Source of the DNA: DAIUFH01 sp036844705
GTDB taxonomy: Bacteria; Bacillota; Clostridia; Tissierellales; Tissierellaceae
Direction: 5' to 3'
Length of the DNA stretch: 39,193 bases
Assembly: GCA_036844705.1 (NCBI GenBank)
Contig: DAIUFH010000013.1
Span: 1-39,193 of the forward strand
A program made the position numbers and the translations under genes. Numbering within the stretch: the first letter of the stretch is position 1; the number at the start of each line of letters is the position of its first letter. Below the pieces are notes generated by a model, which was given only the letters and a program-made list of their open reading frames with translations, did not search any database and was not told where the DNA came from. Shown here in pieces: positions 14,895 through 23,719 of the stretch.

Positions 14895-15981
14895 ATTCTA
14901 TTTCACCTTCACCATAAATTTTGGCCTCTTCTTCACCTCTAAGTATTCTAAGTCCACCTTCTGCAAGAGCCTTTAGTTCATCCTCACCAGGATAAGTATG
15001 AACAGGTGCTATAAAGCTTATCATCTCTTTTATCCATCCAGTAAACATATCATCATATGCTATACCTCCAGTCAGAAGTATAGCATCGACCTGTCCTTTC
15101 AACACTGCTGAAATTGCTCCTATTTCCTTTGCTATCTGATATGCCATTGCATAATATATAAGCCTAGCATATTCATCACCGTCATCAACTCTCTTTGATG
15201 CTTCCTGCGCACTATTTGTACCAAGATATGATACTAATCCACCTTCGCCTGTTATCATCTTTTTTACTTCATCATAAGTATATTTTCCGGAATAGCATAG
15301 TTTGACTAAATCTCCTACAGGCAATGTTCCAGCTCTTTCAGGTGAAAAAGGTCCCTCTCCATCAAGGGCATTTGCGCAATCTATGACCCTGCCATTTTTA
15401 TGAGCGCCAACTGACACTCCACCGCCAAGATGTACTACTATAAGAGATAATTCTTCATATTTTTTATTGATAAGCTTTGCATGTCTTTTAGCTATTGCCT
15501 TTTGGTTCAGAGCGTGAAAAATACTTATTCGTTCTATTTCCCTAAGACCTGAAATTCTGGCTACATCTTGTAGTTCATCTACCACTACCGGATCTACAAT
15601 ATAGGATTTACAATTAGTATCCTTAACTAGTTCATGAGCAAGCAACCCACCCAGATTAGAGGCATGCTCTCCCATATATCCAATTTTTAAATGCTCTAGC
15701 ATTAATTCATTGACCTCATAAGTTCCACTTTCAATAGGCATTAAAAGTCCTCCTCTGCCTACAACACAATCAATGTCATCTATTTCTATATAATTTTCAT
15801 AAAGAGATCTTAAGATGATTTCCTTTCTAAAACTCATTTGATCATACATTTTATTAAAATTTTTTAATTCCTCTACAGAATGTCTCAATATATCCTCAAA
15901 TATGATATTTTCATCCTCAAATACAGCCACCTTAGTAGATGTTGAACCTGGGTTAATTATCAATAGTTTATGTTTATTCAT
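14884..15981 (-). CDS. buk: Butyrate/branched-chain fatty acid kinase (copy 1)
   Basis: ASKHA-family acyl kinase of 365 aa from ATG 15981. Phosphate-1 motif NPGSTSTKVAVFEDE near the N terminus, VVGRGGLL, HLGGGVSVGAH and ILLTGGIAYDD are conserved Buk motifs. Makes ATP from butyryl- or isobutyryl-phosphate. A GTG three codons earlier is in frame; the ATG, overlapping the ptb stop by 8 bases, matches the family start better. Slightly longer than the roughly 355-aa typical Buk. A second copy lies on the other side of ptb. Confidence 0.9.
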   Translation of the reverse strand: MNKHKLLIINPGSTSTKVAVFEDENIIFEDILRHSVEELKNFNKMYDQMSFRKEIILRSLYENYIEIDDIDCVVGRGGLLMPIESGTYEVNELMLEHLKIGYMGEHASNLGGLLAHELVKDTNCKSYIVDPVVVDELQDVARISGLREIERISIFHALNQKAIAKRHAKLINKKYEELSLIVVHLGGGVSVGAHKNGRVIDCANALDGEGPFSPERAGTLPVGDLVKLCYSGKYTYDEVKKMITGEGGLVSYLGTNSAQEASKRVDDGDEYARLIYYAMAYQIAKEIGAISAVLKGQVDAILLTGGIAYDDMFTGWIKEMISFIAPVHTYPGEDELKALAEGGLRILRGEEEAKIYGEGEIEYAI

Positions 15982-16888
15982 GATTTCCACCTGCTGCCAT
16001 CAATACCGCCAAGGCTATGGAGTTTAATTTAGCCTCATCATTATCTGCTCTTGATGTCAATACTATTGGAGATTTGGCTCCTACTATAAGACCTGCTGAT
16101 TTGGCATTGGCAAGAAAAGTCAATGCCTTATACAATACATTCCCTGCCTCAATATTTGGTGCCAATAATATATCTGCATCACCTGCTACTACGCTTTCTA
16201 TACCTTTAATCCTTGCTGATTCTTTATTGATTGCATTGTCTAAAGCAAATGGTCCATCTACTATACAATTTTTGATTTCTCCACTTTTATTCATGTCTGA
16301 AAGTTCCTTGGCATGAACTGTAGCCTCCATCTTTGGATTTACTTTCTCCTTAGCTGCTAGAACTGCAACTTTTGGATTATCAATTTCAATGGATATAGCT
16401 AATTTTACTGCATTTTCTATGATTTCTTTCTTTTGTATCAAATTTGGATAGAGTATCATAGCTGCATCTGTTACCATAAATATCTTATGGTATGTTTCTA
16501 CTTCGAATATAGCCACATGACTGATAACGTTTTCCCCTCTCAAACCAATATCCTTGTCAAGAACTTGTTTCATGATAATTGAGGTATCCACTAACCCTTT
16601 CATTAAAATATGCGCTCTTCCAGAACTTACAAGTGCCGTAGCTGTTCTGGCTGCAAAAGTCATATCCTTCTCGTCAATGAGTTCAACATCTTCTAATTTT
16701 AGCCCAATTTCTTCTGCTACATCAGATATTTTACTTATATTCCCAACTAAAATTGGTTCTACTATTCCAATCTCCTTTGCTTGTTTAATTGCAGATAATA
16801 CATCTCTATCCTCCGCTACTGCGACTGAAATCTTCTTTGGATCCTCTTTTTTTGCAAGATTTAACAATTGACTAAAATTTTTTGCCAT
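15974..16888 (-). CDS. ptb: Phosphate butyryltransferase
   Basis: Converts butyryl-CoA or branched acyl-CoA plus phosphate to acyl-phosphate and CoA. 304 aa, phosphate acetyl/butaryl transferase fold: ILMKGLVDTS near 97, EVETYHKIFMVTDAAM near 131-146, and the C-terminal GAKSPIVLTSRAD. ATG 16888 has GAGGTGG upstream and overlaps the end of the upstream buk by 28 bases. Placed between two kinase genes, it completes an acyl-CoA to acid plus ATP route. Confidence 0.93.
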   Translation of the reverse strand: MAKNFSQLLNLAKKEDPKKISVAVAEDRDVLSAIKQAKEIGIVEPILVGNISKISDVAEEIGLKLEDVELIDEKDMTFAARTATALVSSGRAHILMKGLVDTSIIMKQVLDKDIGLRGENVISHVAIFEVETYHKIFMVTDAAMILYPNLIQKKEIIENAVKLAISIEIDNPKVAVLAAKEKVNPKMEATVHAKELSDMNKSGEIKNCIVDGPFALDNAINKESARIKGIESVVAGDADILLAPNIEAGNVLYKALTFLANAKSAGLIVGAKSPIVLTSRADNDEAKLNSIALAVLMAAGGNHE

Positions 16889-17970
16889 GTGTCCACCTCT
16901 TCATCATAGATTTTATACTTCTCCTTGTTATGAATTACTCTAAGAACACCCAAATTTAATGCTTCCATTTCATTTTCCCCCGGATAAATAATTATTGGGG
17001 CAATGAATTTTACCATCTCTTCAATTTTACCCAATAAATAAGCAGCATAACCCAACCCACCTGTAATAATTATATTATCTACTTTTCCTTTGAGCGGAGG
17101 TGCGCTGCAAGCGATTTCCTTACCAATCTGATAAGCCATCGCATCATATATTAACTCTGCATATTTATCTCCTTGCAATATACGATTATAGACCTCTCGG
17201 GCATCACTAGTCCCCAAATAGGAATATAACCCACCTTTGTGTTGTATCATGGACTTCATTTCTTGATAAGTGTACTTTCCTGAATAGCATAATTTGACAA
17301 GATCTCCACATGGTAAGGTACCCGCTCTTTCTGGCGAAAAAGGTCCTCCATGGTTAGCGTTATTTACATCAATTATTTTACCTTTTTCAATAGGGGAGAT
17401 GGAGATTCCACCTCCCAAATGTGCAACTATAAAATTTAAATCTTCTACATTCTTATTTATTTCTTTTGCTCTTCTATTGATTACTGCCTTAATATTTAAT
17501 GTATGGACTAGTGAAATTCTCGAAATCTCCTTAAGACCGGAAATTCTCGAAACATCCTTAAACTCATCTACTGAAACTGGATCGACAATATATGAAGGTA
17601 TTTGTACCATATCAGCAATCCCTCTAGCTAATAAGCCTCCAAGATTCGATGCATGTTCCCCATTTATACAATTGGTCAAATCCTCTATCATAAAATCAGT
17701 AACAGTATATGTGCCACCAGGTATTGATCTTAATAGTCCTCCTCTTCCGACAACTGCAATAAGCTCATTTAAATTTATACCTTCATCCATAAGCCATTTT
17801 AAGATAAGCTCAAGCCGGTATTGATACTGGTCTATAACATGACTGAATACTTCCAATTCGATTCTATCGTGTTCTACTTTATTGCTCTTAATCTCTATTT
17901 CTTCCTCAAATATGGAAAGCTTAGTAGATGTAGAGCCAGGATTTATGGCCAGTACATACTTTCTTGTCAT
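16861..17970 (-). CDS. buk: Butyrate/branched-chain fatty acid kinase (copy 2)
   Basis: 369-aa paralogue of the kinase at 14884, with NPGSTSTKLSIFEEE, VVGRGGLLRS, AHLGGGISISP and IIITGGLGYA. The two copies share the full domain layout and the FSPERAGTLP(V/C)GDLVKLCYSG block, but differ enough to suggest old duplication or distinct substrates. ATG 17970 has AAGGAGG upstream and lies 11 bases after the cdaR stop, linking this fermentation operon to the c-di-AMP genes. Confidence 0.9.
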   Translation of the reverse strand: MTRKYVLAINPGSTSTKLSIFEEEIEIKSNKVEHDRIELEVFSHVIDQYQYRLELILKWLMDEGINLNELIAVVGRGGLLRSIPGGTYTVTDFMIEDLTNCINGEHASNLGGLLARGIADMVQIPSYIVDPVSVDEFKDVSRISGLKEISRISLVHTLNIKAVINRRAKEINKNVEDLNFIVAHLGGGISISPIEKGKIIDVNNANHGGPFSPERAGTLPCGDLVKLCYSGKYTYQEMKSMIQHKGGLYSYLGTSDAREVYNRILQGDKYAELIYDAMAYQIGKEIACSAPPLKGKVDNIIITGGLGYAAYLLGKIEEMVKFIAPIIIYPGENEMEALNLGVLRVIHNKEKYKIYDEEVDTWQKILVNC

Positions 17971-17980
17971 AAAAGCCTCC

Positions 17981-19210
17981 TTATTGATACTCTAAATTTA
18001 TAGTTAAAGGTTGAGGGTTAATATTCTCTACTGTAACTCCTTCTATTTCTTTTATGACTACATCAACCTGATGACTACCTGTAGTTAAATCTAATAAATC
18101 TATTGATGCCTCCAAATCCTCATTTTTAATAGGTTCTAAAACCGATTTATACCCTTTTAAAGTTACCTTCACTAATTGATTCAAATCATCTTCAGGAATC
18201 TCTAATTTTCTATCAAGATTTAAAATGTTTAGATCTCCCAATAAAAATGTAAATTCTTTAGTGATTGTCTCCTCTATATTGTAAATGATGGTCACTCTTT
18301 CGTCAGGATTTAATAGTTCAACTCCTGCTGGAAGATTAAGTTCAACTTCCATAGCTGATTTATCTAATAAAGTATTTATGTCAATAGGTTTTGTATCTAT
18401 CTTTTTTAAATTTGCAACATTGTCATTGCCTCTTATAGCAATATTACTTGGGGTGATTTGTATATCCCTTATAGAATAATTATCCGGCAATTCTCCCACA
18501 GTTTGAAGCTCTATTGGCAATGAGTTTGTTCTATATATAGGGATAATAATATCCACTACATTTGGTTCTTTAGTAATTCCCCTTACAACATTGCCCTCAT
18601 CATCTAAGATAGATATAGCTAATGTCTCCGTAGTTGTAGATGTTCTATTAGCTAATCCAACTTCTGCTACAACTTCTTTTACTTCATTAATCCAAGTTCT
18701 TGGTCCACTAATTAATACTGATTCTGTCTTCCTAATTGTATCGCCCAGTACATAATTTTCAGGTAATTTCCCTGTAGTTCTAACTGTAACCGGCATTTTC
18801 TCTGTTACTACCTTATCAAAAGTAAATAATATCTCTTTAGGTTCTATCCCGCTTATTGTTATTCCACCTGATTGGTCGATAATGCTTGCACTTACCGGAA
18901 TCTTTACTTGACCTTCTCCATAACCACGTAAATCCACCTGCGCTGTTAACTTAGAAGATGAGACTTTTGAGAATTTATCTAGCTCCGATTTCTTCCCTGT
19001 AACTTTAATATTTACGGTAACATCCTGCGGTGACATAATGACTAAATCCTGTCTTTCCAAAGCTGATACATTGCTTAGATTAACAGGTACATTTCTAAAA
19101 GTTTCAGTCCTTTCGGGATTTTCTTTACCCATTACAAAGCTCCATAGAAATATAGCAATAATCAATGTAGTAATTTTAGCTGTAATATCACTCTTCTTTT
19201 TCTGGTTCAT
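17981..19210 (-). CDS. cdaR: CdaA regulatory protein CdaR (YbbR domains)
   Basis: 409-aa membrane-anchored extracellular protein: an N-terminal transmembrane helix near residues 9-26 followed by repeated YbbR domains of about 80 residues (four by eye, each with a VxVxxxG-type core, for example PVNLSNVSALE, PVSASIIDQSG, PVTVRTTGKLP and PIELQTVGELP). CdaR modulates the diadenylate cyclase CdaA. ATG 19210 has TGGAGGC upstream and overlaps the cdaA end by 23 bases. In most Firmicutes glmM follows; here it does not. Confidence 0.92.
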   Translation of the reverse strand: MNQKKKSDITAKITTLIIAIFLWSFVMGKENPERTETFRNVPVNLSNVSALERQDLVIMSPQDVTVNIKVTGKKSELDKFSKVSSSKLTAQVDLRGYGEGQVKIPVSASIIDQSGGITISGIEPKEILFTFDKVVTEKMPVTVRTTGKLPENYVLGDTIRKTESVLISGPRTWINEVKEVVAEVGLANRTSTTTETLAISILDDEGNVVRGITKEPNVVDIIIPIYRTNSLPIELQTVGELPDNYSIRDIQITPSNIAIRGNDNVANLKKIDTKPIDINTLLDKSAMEVELNLPAGVELLNPDERVTIIYNIEETITKEFTFLLGDLNILNLDRKLEIPEDDLNQLVKVTLKGYKSVLEPIKNEDLEASIDLLDLTTGSHQVDVVIKEIEGVTVENINPQPLTINLEYQ

Positions 19211-20024
19211 CTTTTTGCCTCCATTTCCACGGGAATGTCTGATTGCTGGATTTTGGCTTATACATATCTATTAAAATCTGTCTCAAAGTCTTAGAATCCA
19301 AATACCTAGCTATAGTACCATTTTCAGCAGCAGAAATACCACCTGTTTCTTCAGATACAATAATTGATAGGCTGTCTGACCTTTCAGATATACCTAAGGC
19401 TGCTCTATGTCTTGTCCCTAATTCCTTACTCAAACCCATATTTTCAGTTAACGGCAAAAAGCAAGCTGCTGCTTTTATCTTATCATCTTTTATGATTACT
19501 GCTCCATCATGTAAAGGAGTATTTGGTATAAAAATATTAATTAACAAGTCACTGGAAACATATCCCTCTATTCTAGTTCCAGTTTCAACTACCTCATTTA
19601 GACCTGTCTGTCTTTCTATTACAATCAAGGCTCCAATTTTTTGTCTGGATAATGAAGCCACCGCTTCTACGATTTCATCTACTACGCTTGTCAAACTCTC
19701 TCCTCTTATTTCTACAAAAGATTTCGAAAAAAGCCTACTCCTTCCTATGTATTCCAAACCTCTTCTAAGCTCTGGCTGAAAAACAATTAGGAGGGCTAAG
19801 GTTCCGACTGTCATTGCGTTGTTCAATATCCAATTAATTGTATATAGCTGCATCCACTCAGTAACCTTAGTAAGTACCAAAAGCACAACTATACCCTTTG
19901 CAAGTTGTTCAGCTCTTGTCTCCCTTAATAGAACATAGAGCTTATAGATAACAACCGCAACTATTACAATATCCATTACATCTCTCATTCTAATTGTTGT
20001 AAATAAATTTATAAATGATTGCAA
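19188..20024 (-). CDS. cdaA: Diadenylate cyclase CdaA
   Basis: Makes cyclic di-AMP from two ATP at the membrane. 278 aa: three N-terminal transmembrane helices (about 15-35, 42-60, 68-84), then the DAC domain with the catalytic DGA (173-175) and RHR (205-207) motifs. The start is a TTG at 20024 with AGGTG upstream; a Met at residue 13 would cut into the first helix. It heads the leftward run cdaA-cdaR-buk-ptb-buk and onward. Confidence 0.95.
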   Translation of the reverse strand: MQSFINLFTTIRMRDVMDIVIVAVVIYKLYVLLRETRAEQLAKGIVVLLVLTKVTEWMQLYTINWILNNAMTVGTLALLIVFQPELRRGLEYIGRSRLFSKSFVEIRGESLTSVVDEIVEAVASLSRQKIGALIVIERQTGLNEVVETGTRIEGYVSSDLLINIFIPNTPLHDGAVIIKDDKIKAAACFLPLTENMGLSKELGTRHRAALGISERSDSLSIIVSEETGGISAAENGTIARYLDSKTLRQILIDMYKPKSSNQTFPWKWRQKDEPEKEE

Positions 20025-20137
20025 GGGTTACCACACCTTCTAAATTATTTTTTGTGCACTATATTTAATATTATATAACAAATAGCAAGTTAAATGAATA
20101 ATTTTACTGCCAAGTCGTAAAAGTTATAATATTCTGA

Positions 20138-21304
20138 TTAATTACTTTCACTATGTAACGTAGTTATAGTATCATTTGCTGACTTTTTAATTCTTGTGAT
20201 GACCTTCTCTGTTAATTCAGATTGGGAATCATCAACGAGTACTTCTTCAATAGGAAGAATATCATATTGAATTCCGGCACTATTTCTATATCTATGAATC
20301 CATGTTGGTATAAAGTTAATATTCTTAATAATTGTATCGTTAGTTTCATGGTTTTTTTCTATTTCTATTTGGACCATTACACCATCTTCAGTCAGAGGAT
20401 TTCCCATTGTTTCATATCTTTGGTTTGAAAAGAAATTACCCATTGAATATACAATTAAGTTGTCTTTACCTTCTTTATTTATTATTTCAGATTTTTGAAT
20501 GATATGAGGGTGACTTCCTAATACAACATTTACTCCCCAATCAATCATTTTTTCCCCTAGCTCCATCTGATACGCAGTTGGATCTTTATAATATTCAAAT
20601 CCCCAATGCATAGATGCAACTATAACATCTACTCCTTCTATCTTAAGTTTATCTATATCTGATAGAATCAAGTCCTCATCTATTCGATTTACCATAAAAG
20701 AATCCCCATTAGGCAAAAGACTATCTTGACCATTTACCGAGGCTGTATAAGCAATAAATCCTATCTTGATTCCATTTACCTCTTGTATAAGAAAAGGTCT
20801 GGATATTTCCTTGTATGTGCCTATGTTTTTAAGACCATAACCTTCTATTGCATCTATAGTTTTAATTATTCCATCTTTCTTTCTATCTAATGTATGGTTA
20901 TTAGCAGTAGATAATATATCAAAACCTGCATCTTTTAATCCCAATATAGTTTCGACCGGACTATTGAATTTTGGGAATCCACTAAAACCGGATTCTTTAC
21001 CTGCAGTTACTGTTTCAAAATTTGCAATTGCTATATCGGCTTCTTCAATATATTTTTTTACATATTTAAATGGAGGATAAAAATCATATCCATCTTTAGT
21101 TTTTGCTGCATTTATTTGTGGCATATGAAACATTATATCTCCAACAGCAAGTATTTTAGCACCGGAAACATTGGAAGAGATAGATTCAAGTGCAACGGGT
21201 ACTGTTAGCTCGTCCGCATTTTGAGTATAGGACTTTGGTGAACATCCTACAAGTCCTGTGATAATAAAGGCAATTAGTATAAGACCAAATATTTTTCTCT
21301 TCAT
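20138..21304 (-). CDS. CapA-family (PGA_cap) lipoprotein
   Basis: 388 aa, signal sequence ending in lipobox LVGC with Cys21, so probably lipid-anchored outside the membrane. The body has calcineurin-like metallophosphatase motifs of the CapA family: VGDIMFH near 57, NFET near 98, TANNHTLDR near 137, ASMHWGFEY and GSHPHIIQ. Such proteins are linked to poly-gamma-glutamate export but occur widely without capB or capC; none are seen here, so capsule synthesis should not be assumed. Monocistronic by spacing. Confidence 0.85.
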   Translation of the reverse strand: MKRKIFGLILIAFIITGLVGCSPKSYTQNADELTVPVALESISSNVSGAKILAVGDIMFHMPQINAAKTKDGYDFYPPFKYVKKYIEEADIAIANFETVTAGKESGFSGFPKFNSPVETILGLKDAGFDILSTANNHTLDRKKDGIIKTIDAIEGYGLKNIGTYKEISRPFLIQEVNGIKIGFIAYTASVNGQDSLLPNGDSFMVNRIDEDLILSDIDKLKIEGVDVIVASMHWGFEYYKDPTAYQMELGEKMIDWGVNVVLGSHPHIIQKSEIINKEGKDNLIVYSMGNFFSNQRYETMGNPLTEDGVMVQIEIEKNHETNDTIIKNINFIPTWIHRYRNSAGIQYDILPIEEVLVDDSQSELTEKVITRIKKSANDTITTLHSESN

Positions 21305-21371
21305 ATATATCTCCTAGGTTTTCTTCTTAATACCATTTTACCCTTAATAATAAATTACTACAACTAAAAGT

Positions 21372-22070
21372 CTATTCCCTTATTTTTTTTATTCTACTTT
21401 TTGAATCATAAAGAAATGTTGACAATTTTCTTTCATTAGACCACCATAGAAACACTACGTATGGTACAAATAGCAATGTAAGTTCAGGAATATCTGCCAT
21501 TAAAATAAAATCAAAAATACCATGAAGTAAAATTGGCATTATTAAAGAAAGTCTCATATTTTTTTTCTTCCTTGTTTTATCAGCATCGAACCTTGATAAG
21601 GAAAGATAATATCCCATGGTTACACCAAATATTGCATGAGCAGGAACAGAGAATATTCCTCTATATAGACCTACAAATGGATTGTTTGTATAGGTAAATA
21701 CTACGTACATAATATTTTCTACTGTTGCAAATCCTAATGCTGAAAAGACACCATATACAATACCATCTAATTTTTCATTGAAGTAACTAGTCTTAAATGG
21801 TACTTTTAACACCATTAGTCTCTTGAAAAATTCTTCAGTAGTAGCTGCCACTATAAAAGCATTAAAAAGTGAACCTCCTATACCTGGAAATATGTTAAAC
21901 ATCATTAAGATTTCTTCCGCAATTATAGACGGCACTACAGCAAATGCTCCTAAAAGAAATGTTAATACCAAAAGCTTTATAGGTTCCCTATCATGTCTGT
22001 CACTTAAATATATGGCTCCAAGCCCAATAACAGCAGGTGTAATAGCAATAATAAAGAGTCTTGTATACAA
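21372..22070 (-). CDS. PrsW-family glutamic-type intramembrane protease
   Basis: 232 aa with about eight hydrophobic helices. Diagnostic PrsW/CAAX-like motifs: TTEEFFKRL with Glu79, Glu80 and Lys83 (EExxK), VPAHAIFG, and HGIFDF near the C terminus. Bacillus PrsW cleaves the anti-sigma factor RsiW to release an ECF sigma factor; a similar target here is inference. The start is a TTG at 22070 with a strong GGAGG eleven bases before it. Distinct from prsW-sleB arrangements, as no germination gene is adjacent. Confidence 0.85.
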   Translation of the reverse strand: MYTRLFIIAITPAVIGLGAIYLSDRHDREPIKLLVLTFLLGAFAVVPSIIAEEILMMFNIFPGIGGSLFNAFIVAATTEEFFKRLMVLKVPFKTSYFNEKLDGIVYGVFSALGFATVENIMYVVFTYTNNPFVGLYRGIFSVPAHAIFGVTMGYYLSLSRFDADKTRKKKNMRLSLIMPILLHGIFDFILMADIPELTLLFVPYVVFLWWSNERKLSTFLYDSKSRIKKIRE

Positions 22071-22191
22071 ATTGATAACCTCCTTTTACTCTTTATTATT
22101 CCATTCCAACTAATTTCTAAACGTATAAGTAATTGACCTTGAACAATTATAAAGTTGAGACTTCATGACATTTGACATGCTAAACTGAAAG

Positions 22192-22209
22192 AGACGCCTT
22201 AAGGCGTCT
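22192..22209 (-). terminator. Palindromic hairpin after rubrerythrin
   Basis: AGACGCCTTAAGGCGTCT is a perfect 18-base palindrome just past the rbr stop. The minus-strand T tract is short (CTCTTTC), so termination strength is uncertain. Confidence 0.6.
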
Positions 22210-22215
22210 TCTTGG

Positions 22216-22761
22216 TTAATAAGCTATGAATTTTTCTTTCTTTACACCACATAGTGGACAGTTTTCTTCTTCACCTGTCACTGAAACAAATCCACATACT
22301 GGGCAAAGATAAATCTTATCAGCATCTATGTCTTTACCTTGGTCAACTAATTTCTTAGCTTGAGCAAATAACTCTGCATGAACCTTTTCAGCTTCGATTG
22401 CATATTTGTATGCACGTAGTGCTGATTTTTCCTCTTGCATTTCTGCGACTGCTATGTAAGCAGGATACATCTGATTTACTTCAAACAATTCGCCATTAAT
22501 TCCACCTTGAAGATTTTCTGATGTATTGCCTAAACCGAAACCAGCACCTGATGTTACAGAAAAATCACCAGATACATCTCCTAAAGCCTTGAAGTGATGA
22601 GTAGCGTGTACTTGTTCTGCGTCTGAAATAGCCATAAACAATCTTTGAACATTTGGATAACCTTCTTCTTTTGCCCTTTCTCCCCAGATACGATATCTCA
22701 TGTGAGCCTGGCTTTCTCCTCCAAAAGCAGATCTTAAGTTGTCTTGTGTCATTGCATTCAT
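22216..22761 (-). CDS. rbr: Rubrerythrin
   Basis: NADH-linked peroxidase of anaerobes that removes hydrogen peroxide. 181 aa: an N-terminal ferritin-like diiron domain with GESQAHMRY, AEQVHATHH, EMQEEKSA and AEKVHAELF supplying Glu/His ligands, then a C-terminal rubredoxin domain with CPVCG and CPLCG (one [Fe(SCys)4] site). ATG 22761 with AGGAGG upstream; a second ATG three codons on is possible. A PerR-like box lies about 65 bases upstream, fitting peroxide-induced expression. Confidence 0.95.
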   Translation of the reverse strand: MNAMTQDNLRSAFGGESQAHMRYRIWGERAKEEGYPNVQRLFMAISDAEQVHATHHFKALGDVSGDFSVTSGAGFGLGNTSENLQGGINGELFEVNQMYPAYIAVAEMQEEKSALRAYKYAIEAEKVHAELFAQAKKLVDQGKDIDADKIYLCPVCGFVSVTGEEENCPLCGVKKEKFIAY

Positions 22762-22825
22762 TTGATTATTCCTCCTTTAAATCTTATATTATATGTTTCT
22801 ATATACCCATAGTAATTTATGTCTA

Positions 22826-22840
22826 ACATAATTATTATAT
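22826..22840. promoter_or_regulatory. PerR-like box upstream of rubrerythrin
   Basis: ACATAATTATTATAT matches the Firmicute PerR pattern TTATAATnATTATAA at 11 of 14 defined positions. On the minus strand it lies just upstream of a possible promoter (TTAGAC, 17 bases, TATAGA). Clostridial rubrerythrin genes are known PerR targets. No perR gene is in the window. Confidence 0.5.
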
Positions 22841-22912
22841 CCATAATATAAATATATATGTTTTAAATTGTAGCTTCCCATTCTGAGGATAAATAGATAT
22901 ATCACTGATAAA

Positions 22913-23080
22913 TTAGTGACACAAATTTATGCATCTTCCATTTACAATTACTGTAAGTTTATCTTCAAATTCTATCTAACCTTGTTTTAACTTTTTCAAA
23001 TCTTTCATCTGTTTCTTTAATCCTTATTACATATTAGCAACAGCTAGTCCTTACTCAAATATTTGTTCATTGTTATCCAT
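22913..23080 (-). pseudogene. Decayed third member of the small coiled-coil family
   Basis: Minus strand from ATG 23080 reads MDNNEQIFE then stops. A shifted frame gives IRIKETDERFEKVKTRLDRI (to about 22965), and another gives EDKLTVIVNGRCINLCH ending near 22913. These look like a small heptad-repeat protein broken by at least two frameshifts. It lies directly after the intact 192-aa coiled-coil gene on the same strand. Confidence 0.55.
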
Positions 23081-23103
23081 GGTTATATCTCAGTTTTTAT
23101 ATT

Positions 23104-23682
23104 TTACTTTATGTTACTTCTTTTATGAGCTTTCATTTTAGCAATATCACTCCAATTATCAGCAGTAACTATCTCTACTTTTGATAAGGTAGCTTTTAGT
23201 TTTTTTATTTCACCATTAATAGTTACGTGTCTATCTGCATTATTTGATTCTATATCATCAAGTTTATTTTCTATTTTATCTTGACCTTCTTTTAATTCTT
23301 TAATATCTTTTTTTATCTCATCAATATCAGTTGTAATAGTGCCTACTTGATTTGTAATAGTATCTACTTGATTTGTAATAGTATCTACTTGATTTGTAAT
23401 AGTATCTACTTGATTTGTNNNNNNNNNNNNNNNNNNNNNNNNNNNNNNNNNNNNNNNNNNNNNNNNNNNNNNNNNNNNNNNNNNNNNNNNNNNNNNNNNN
23501 NNNNNNNNNNNNNNNNNNTGATTCGTAAGATTTCCTACCTGATTTGTAATAGTACCTACCTGATTCGTAAGATTTCCTACCTGATTTGTAATAGTACCTA
23601 CCTGATTCGTAAGATTTTCTACCTGATTTGTAATAGTACCTACCTGTGAAGCAATAATTTCCAACAGTTCTCTATCGTTCAT
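23104..23682 (-). CDS. Repeat-containing coiled-coil protein, interrupted by an assembly gap
   Basis: Begins MNDRELLEIIASQV from ATG 23682 behind GGAGGTGC. An array of 14-residue units GTITNQVGNLTNQV (42 bases) follows, then the N gap, then 7-residue units TNQVDTI (21 bases). It ends with a charged heptad region (DEIKKDIKELKEGQDKIENK) and a basic tail (KAHKRSNIK). The Asn/Val heptads predict a long parallel coiled coil, reminiscent of trimeric stalks or phage tail-fibre-like rods, but there is no signal peptide or membrane segment. True length is unknown; 192 aa includes 34 undefined residues. Function not recognised. Confidence 0.7.
   Translation of the reverse strand: MNDRELLEIIASQVGTITNQVENLTNQVGTITNQVGNLTNQVGTITNQVGNLTNXXXXXXXXXXXXXXXXXXXXXXXXXXXXXXXXXXTNQVDTITNQVDTITNQVDTITNQVGTITTDIDEIKKDIKELKEGQDKIENKLDDIESNNADRHVTINGEIKKLKATLSKVEIVTADNWSDIAKMKAHKRSNIK
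23339..23653. repeat. In-gene tandem repeat array (21- and 42-base units)
   Basis: Right of the gap, 42-base units alternate two 21-base halves; left of it, one 21-base half (minus strand ACAAATCAAGTAGATACTATT without its last base is the core) repeats about three and a half times. Unit lengths are multiples of 21, so copy-number change keeps the frame. Confidence 0.85.
23419..23518. other. Assembly gap of 100 N
   Basis: Exactly 100 undefined bases inside the tandem array, the conventional placeholder for a gap of unknown size. The frame is kept across it only because 100 happens to fit; the real copy number is unknown. Confidence 0.98.
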
Positions 23683-23719
23683 TTTGCACCTCCAAAACTT
23701 TATATTTTAGTTCTTGATA

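Noticed and set aside
20025..20137. Riboswitch (for example c-di-AMP type) upstream of cdaA
   Set aside because: The 113-base spacer is A+T-rich and shows no conserved helices or terminator; only a TATAAT-like -10 was seen.
20138..21304. Capsule (poly-gamma-glutamate) locus
   Set aside because: Only a CapA-like protein is present; no capB, capC or ligase genes are nearby.
23339..23653. Possible CRISPR array around the N gap
   Set aside because: The 21- and 42-base units are contiguous, in frame and encode a heptad pattern, so they are protein repeats.
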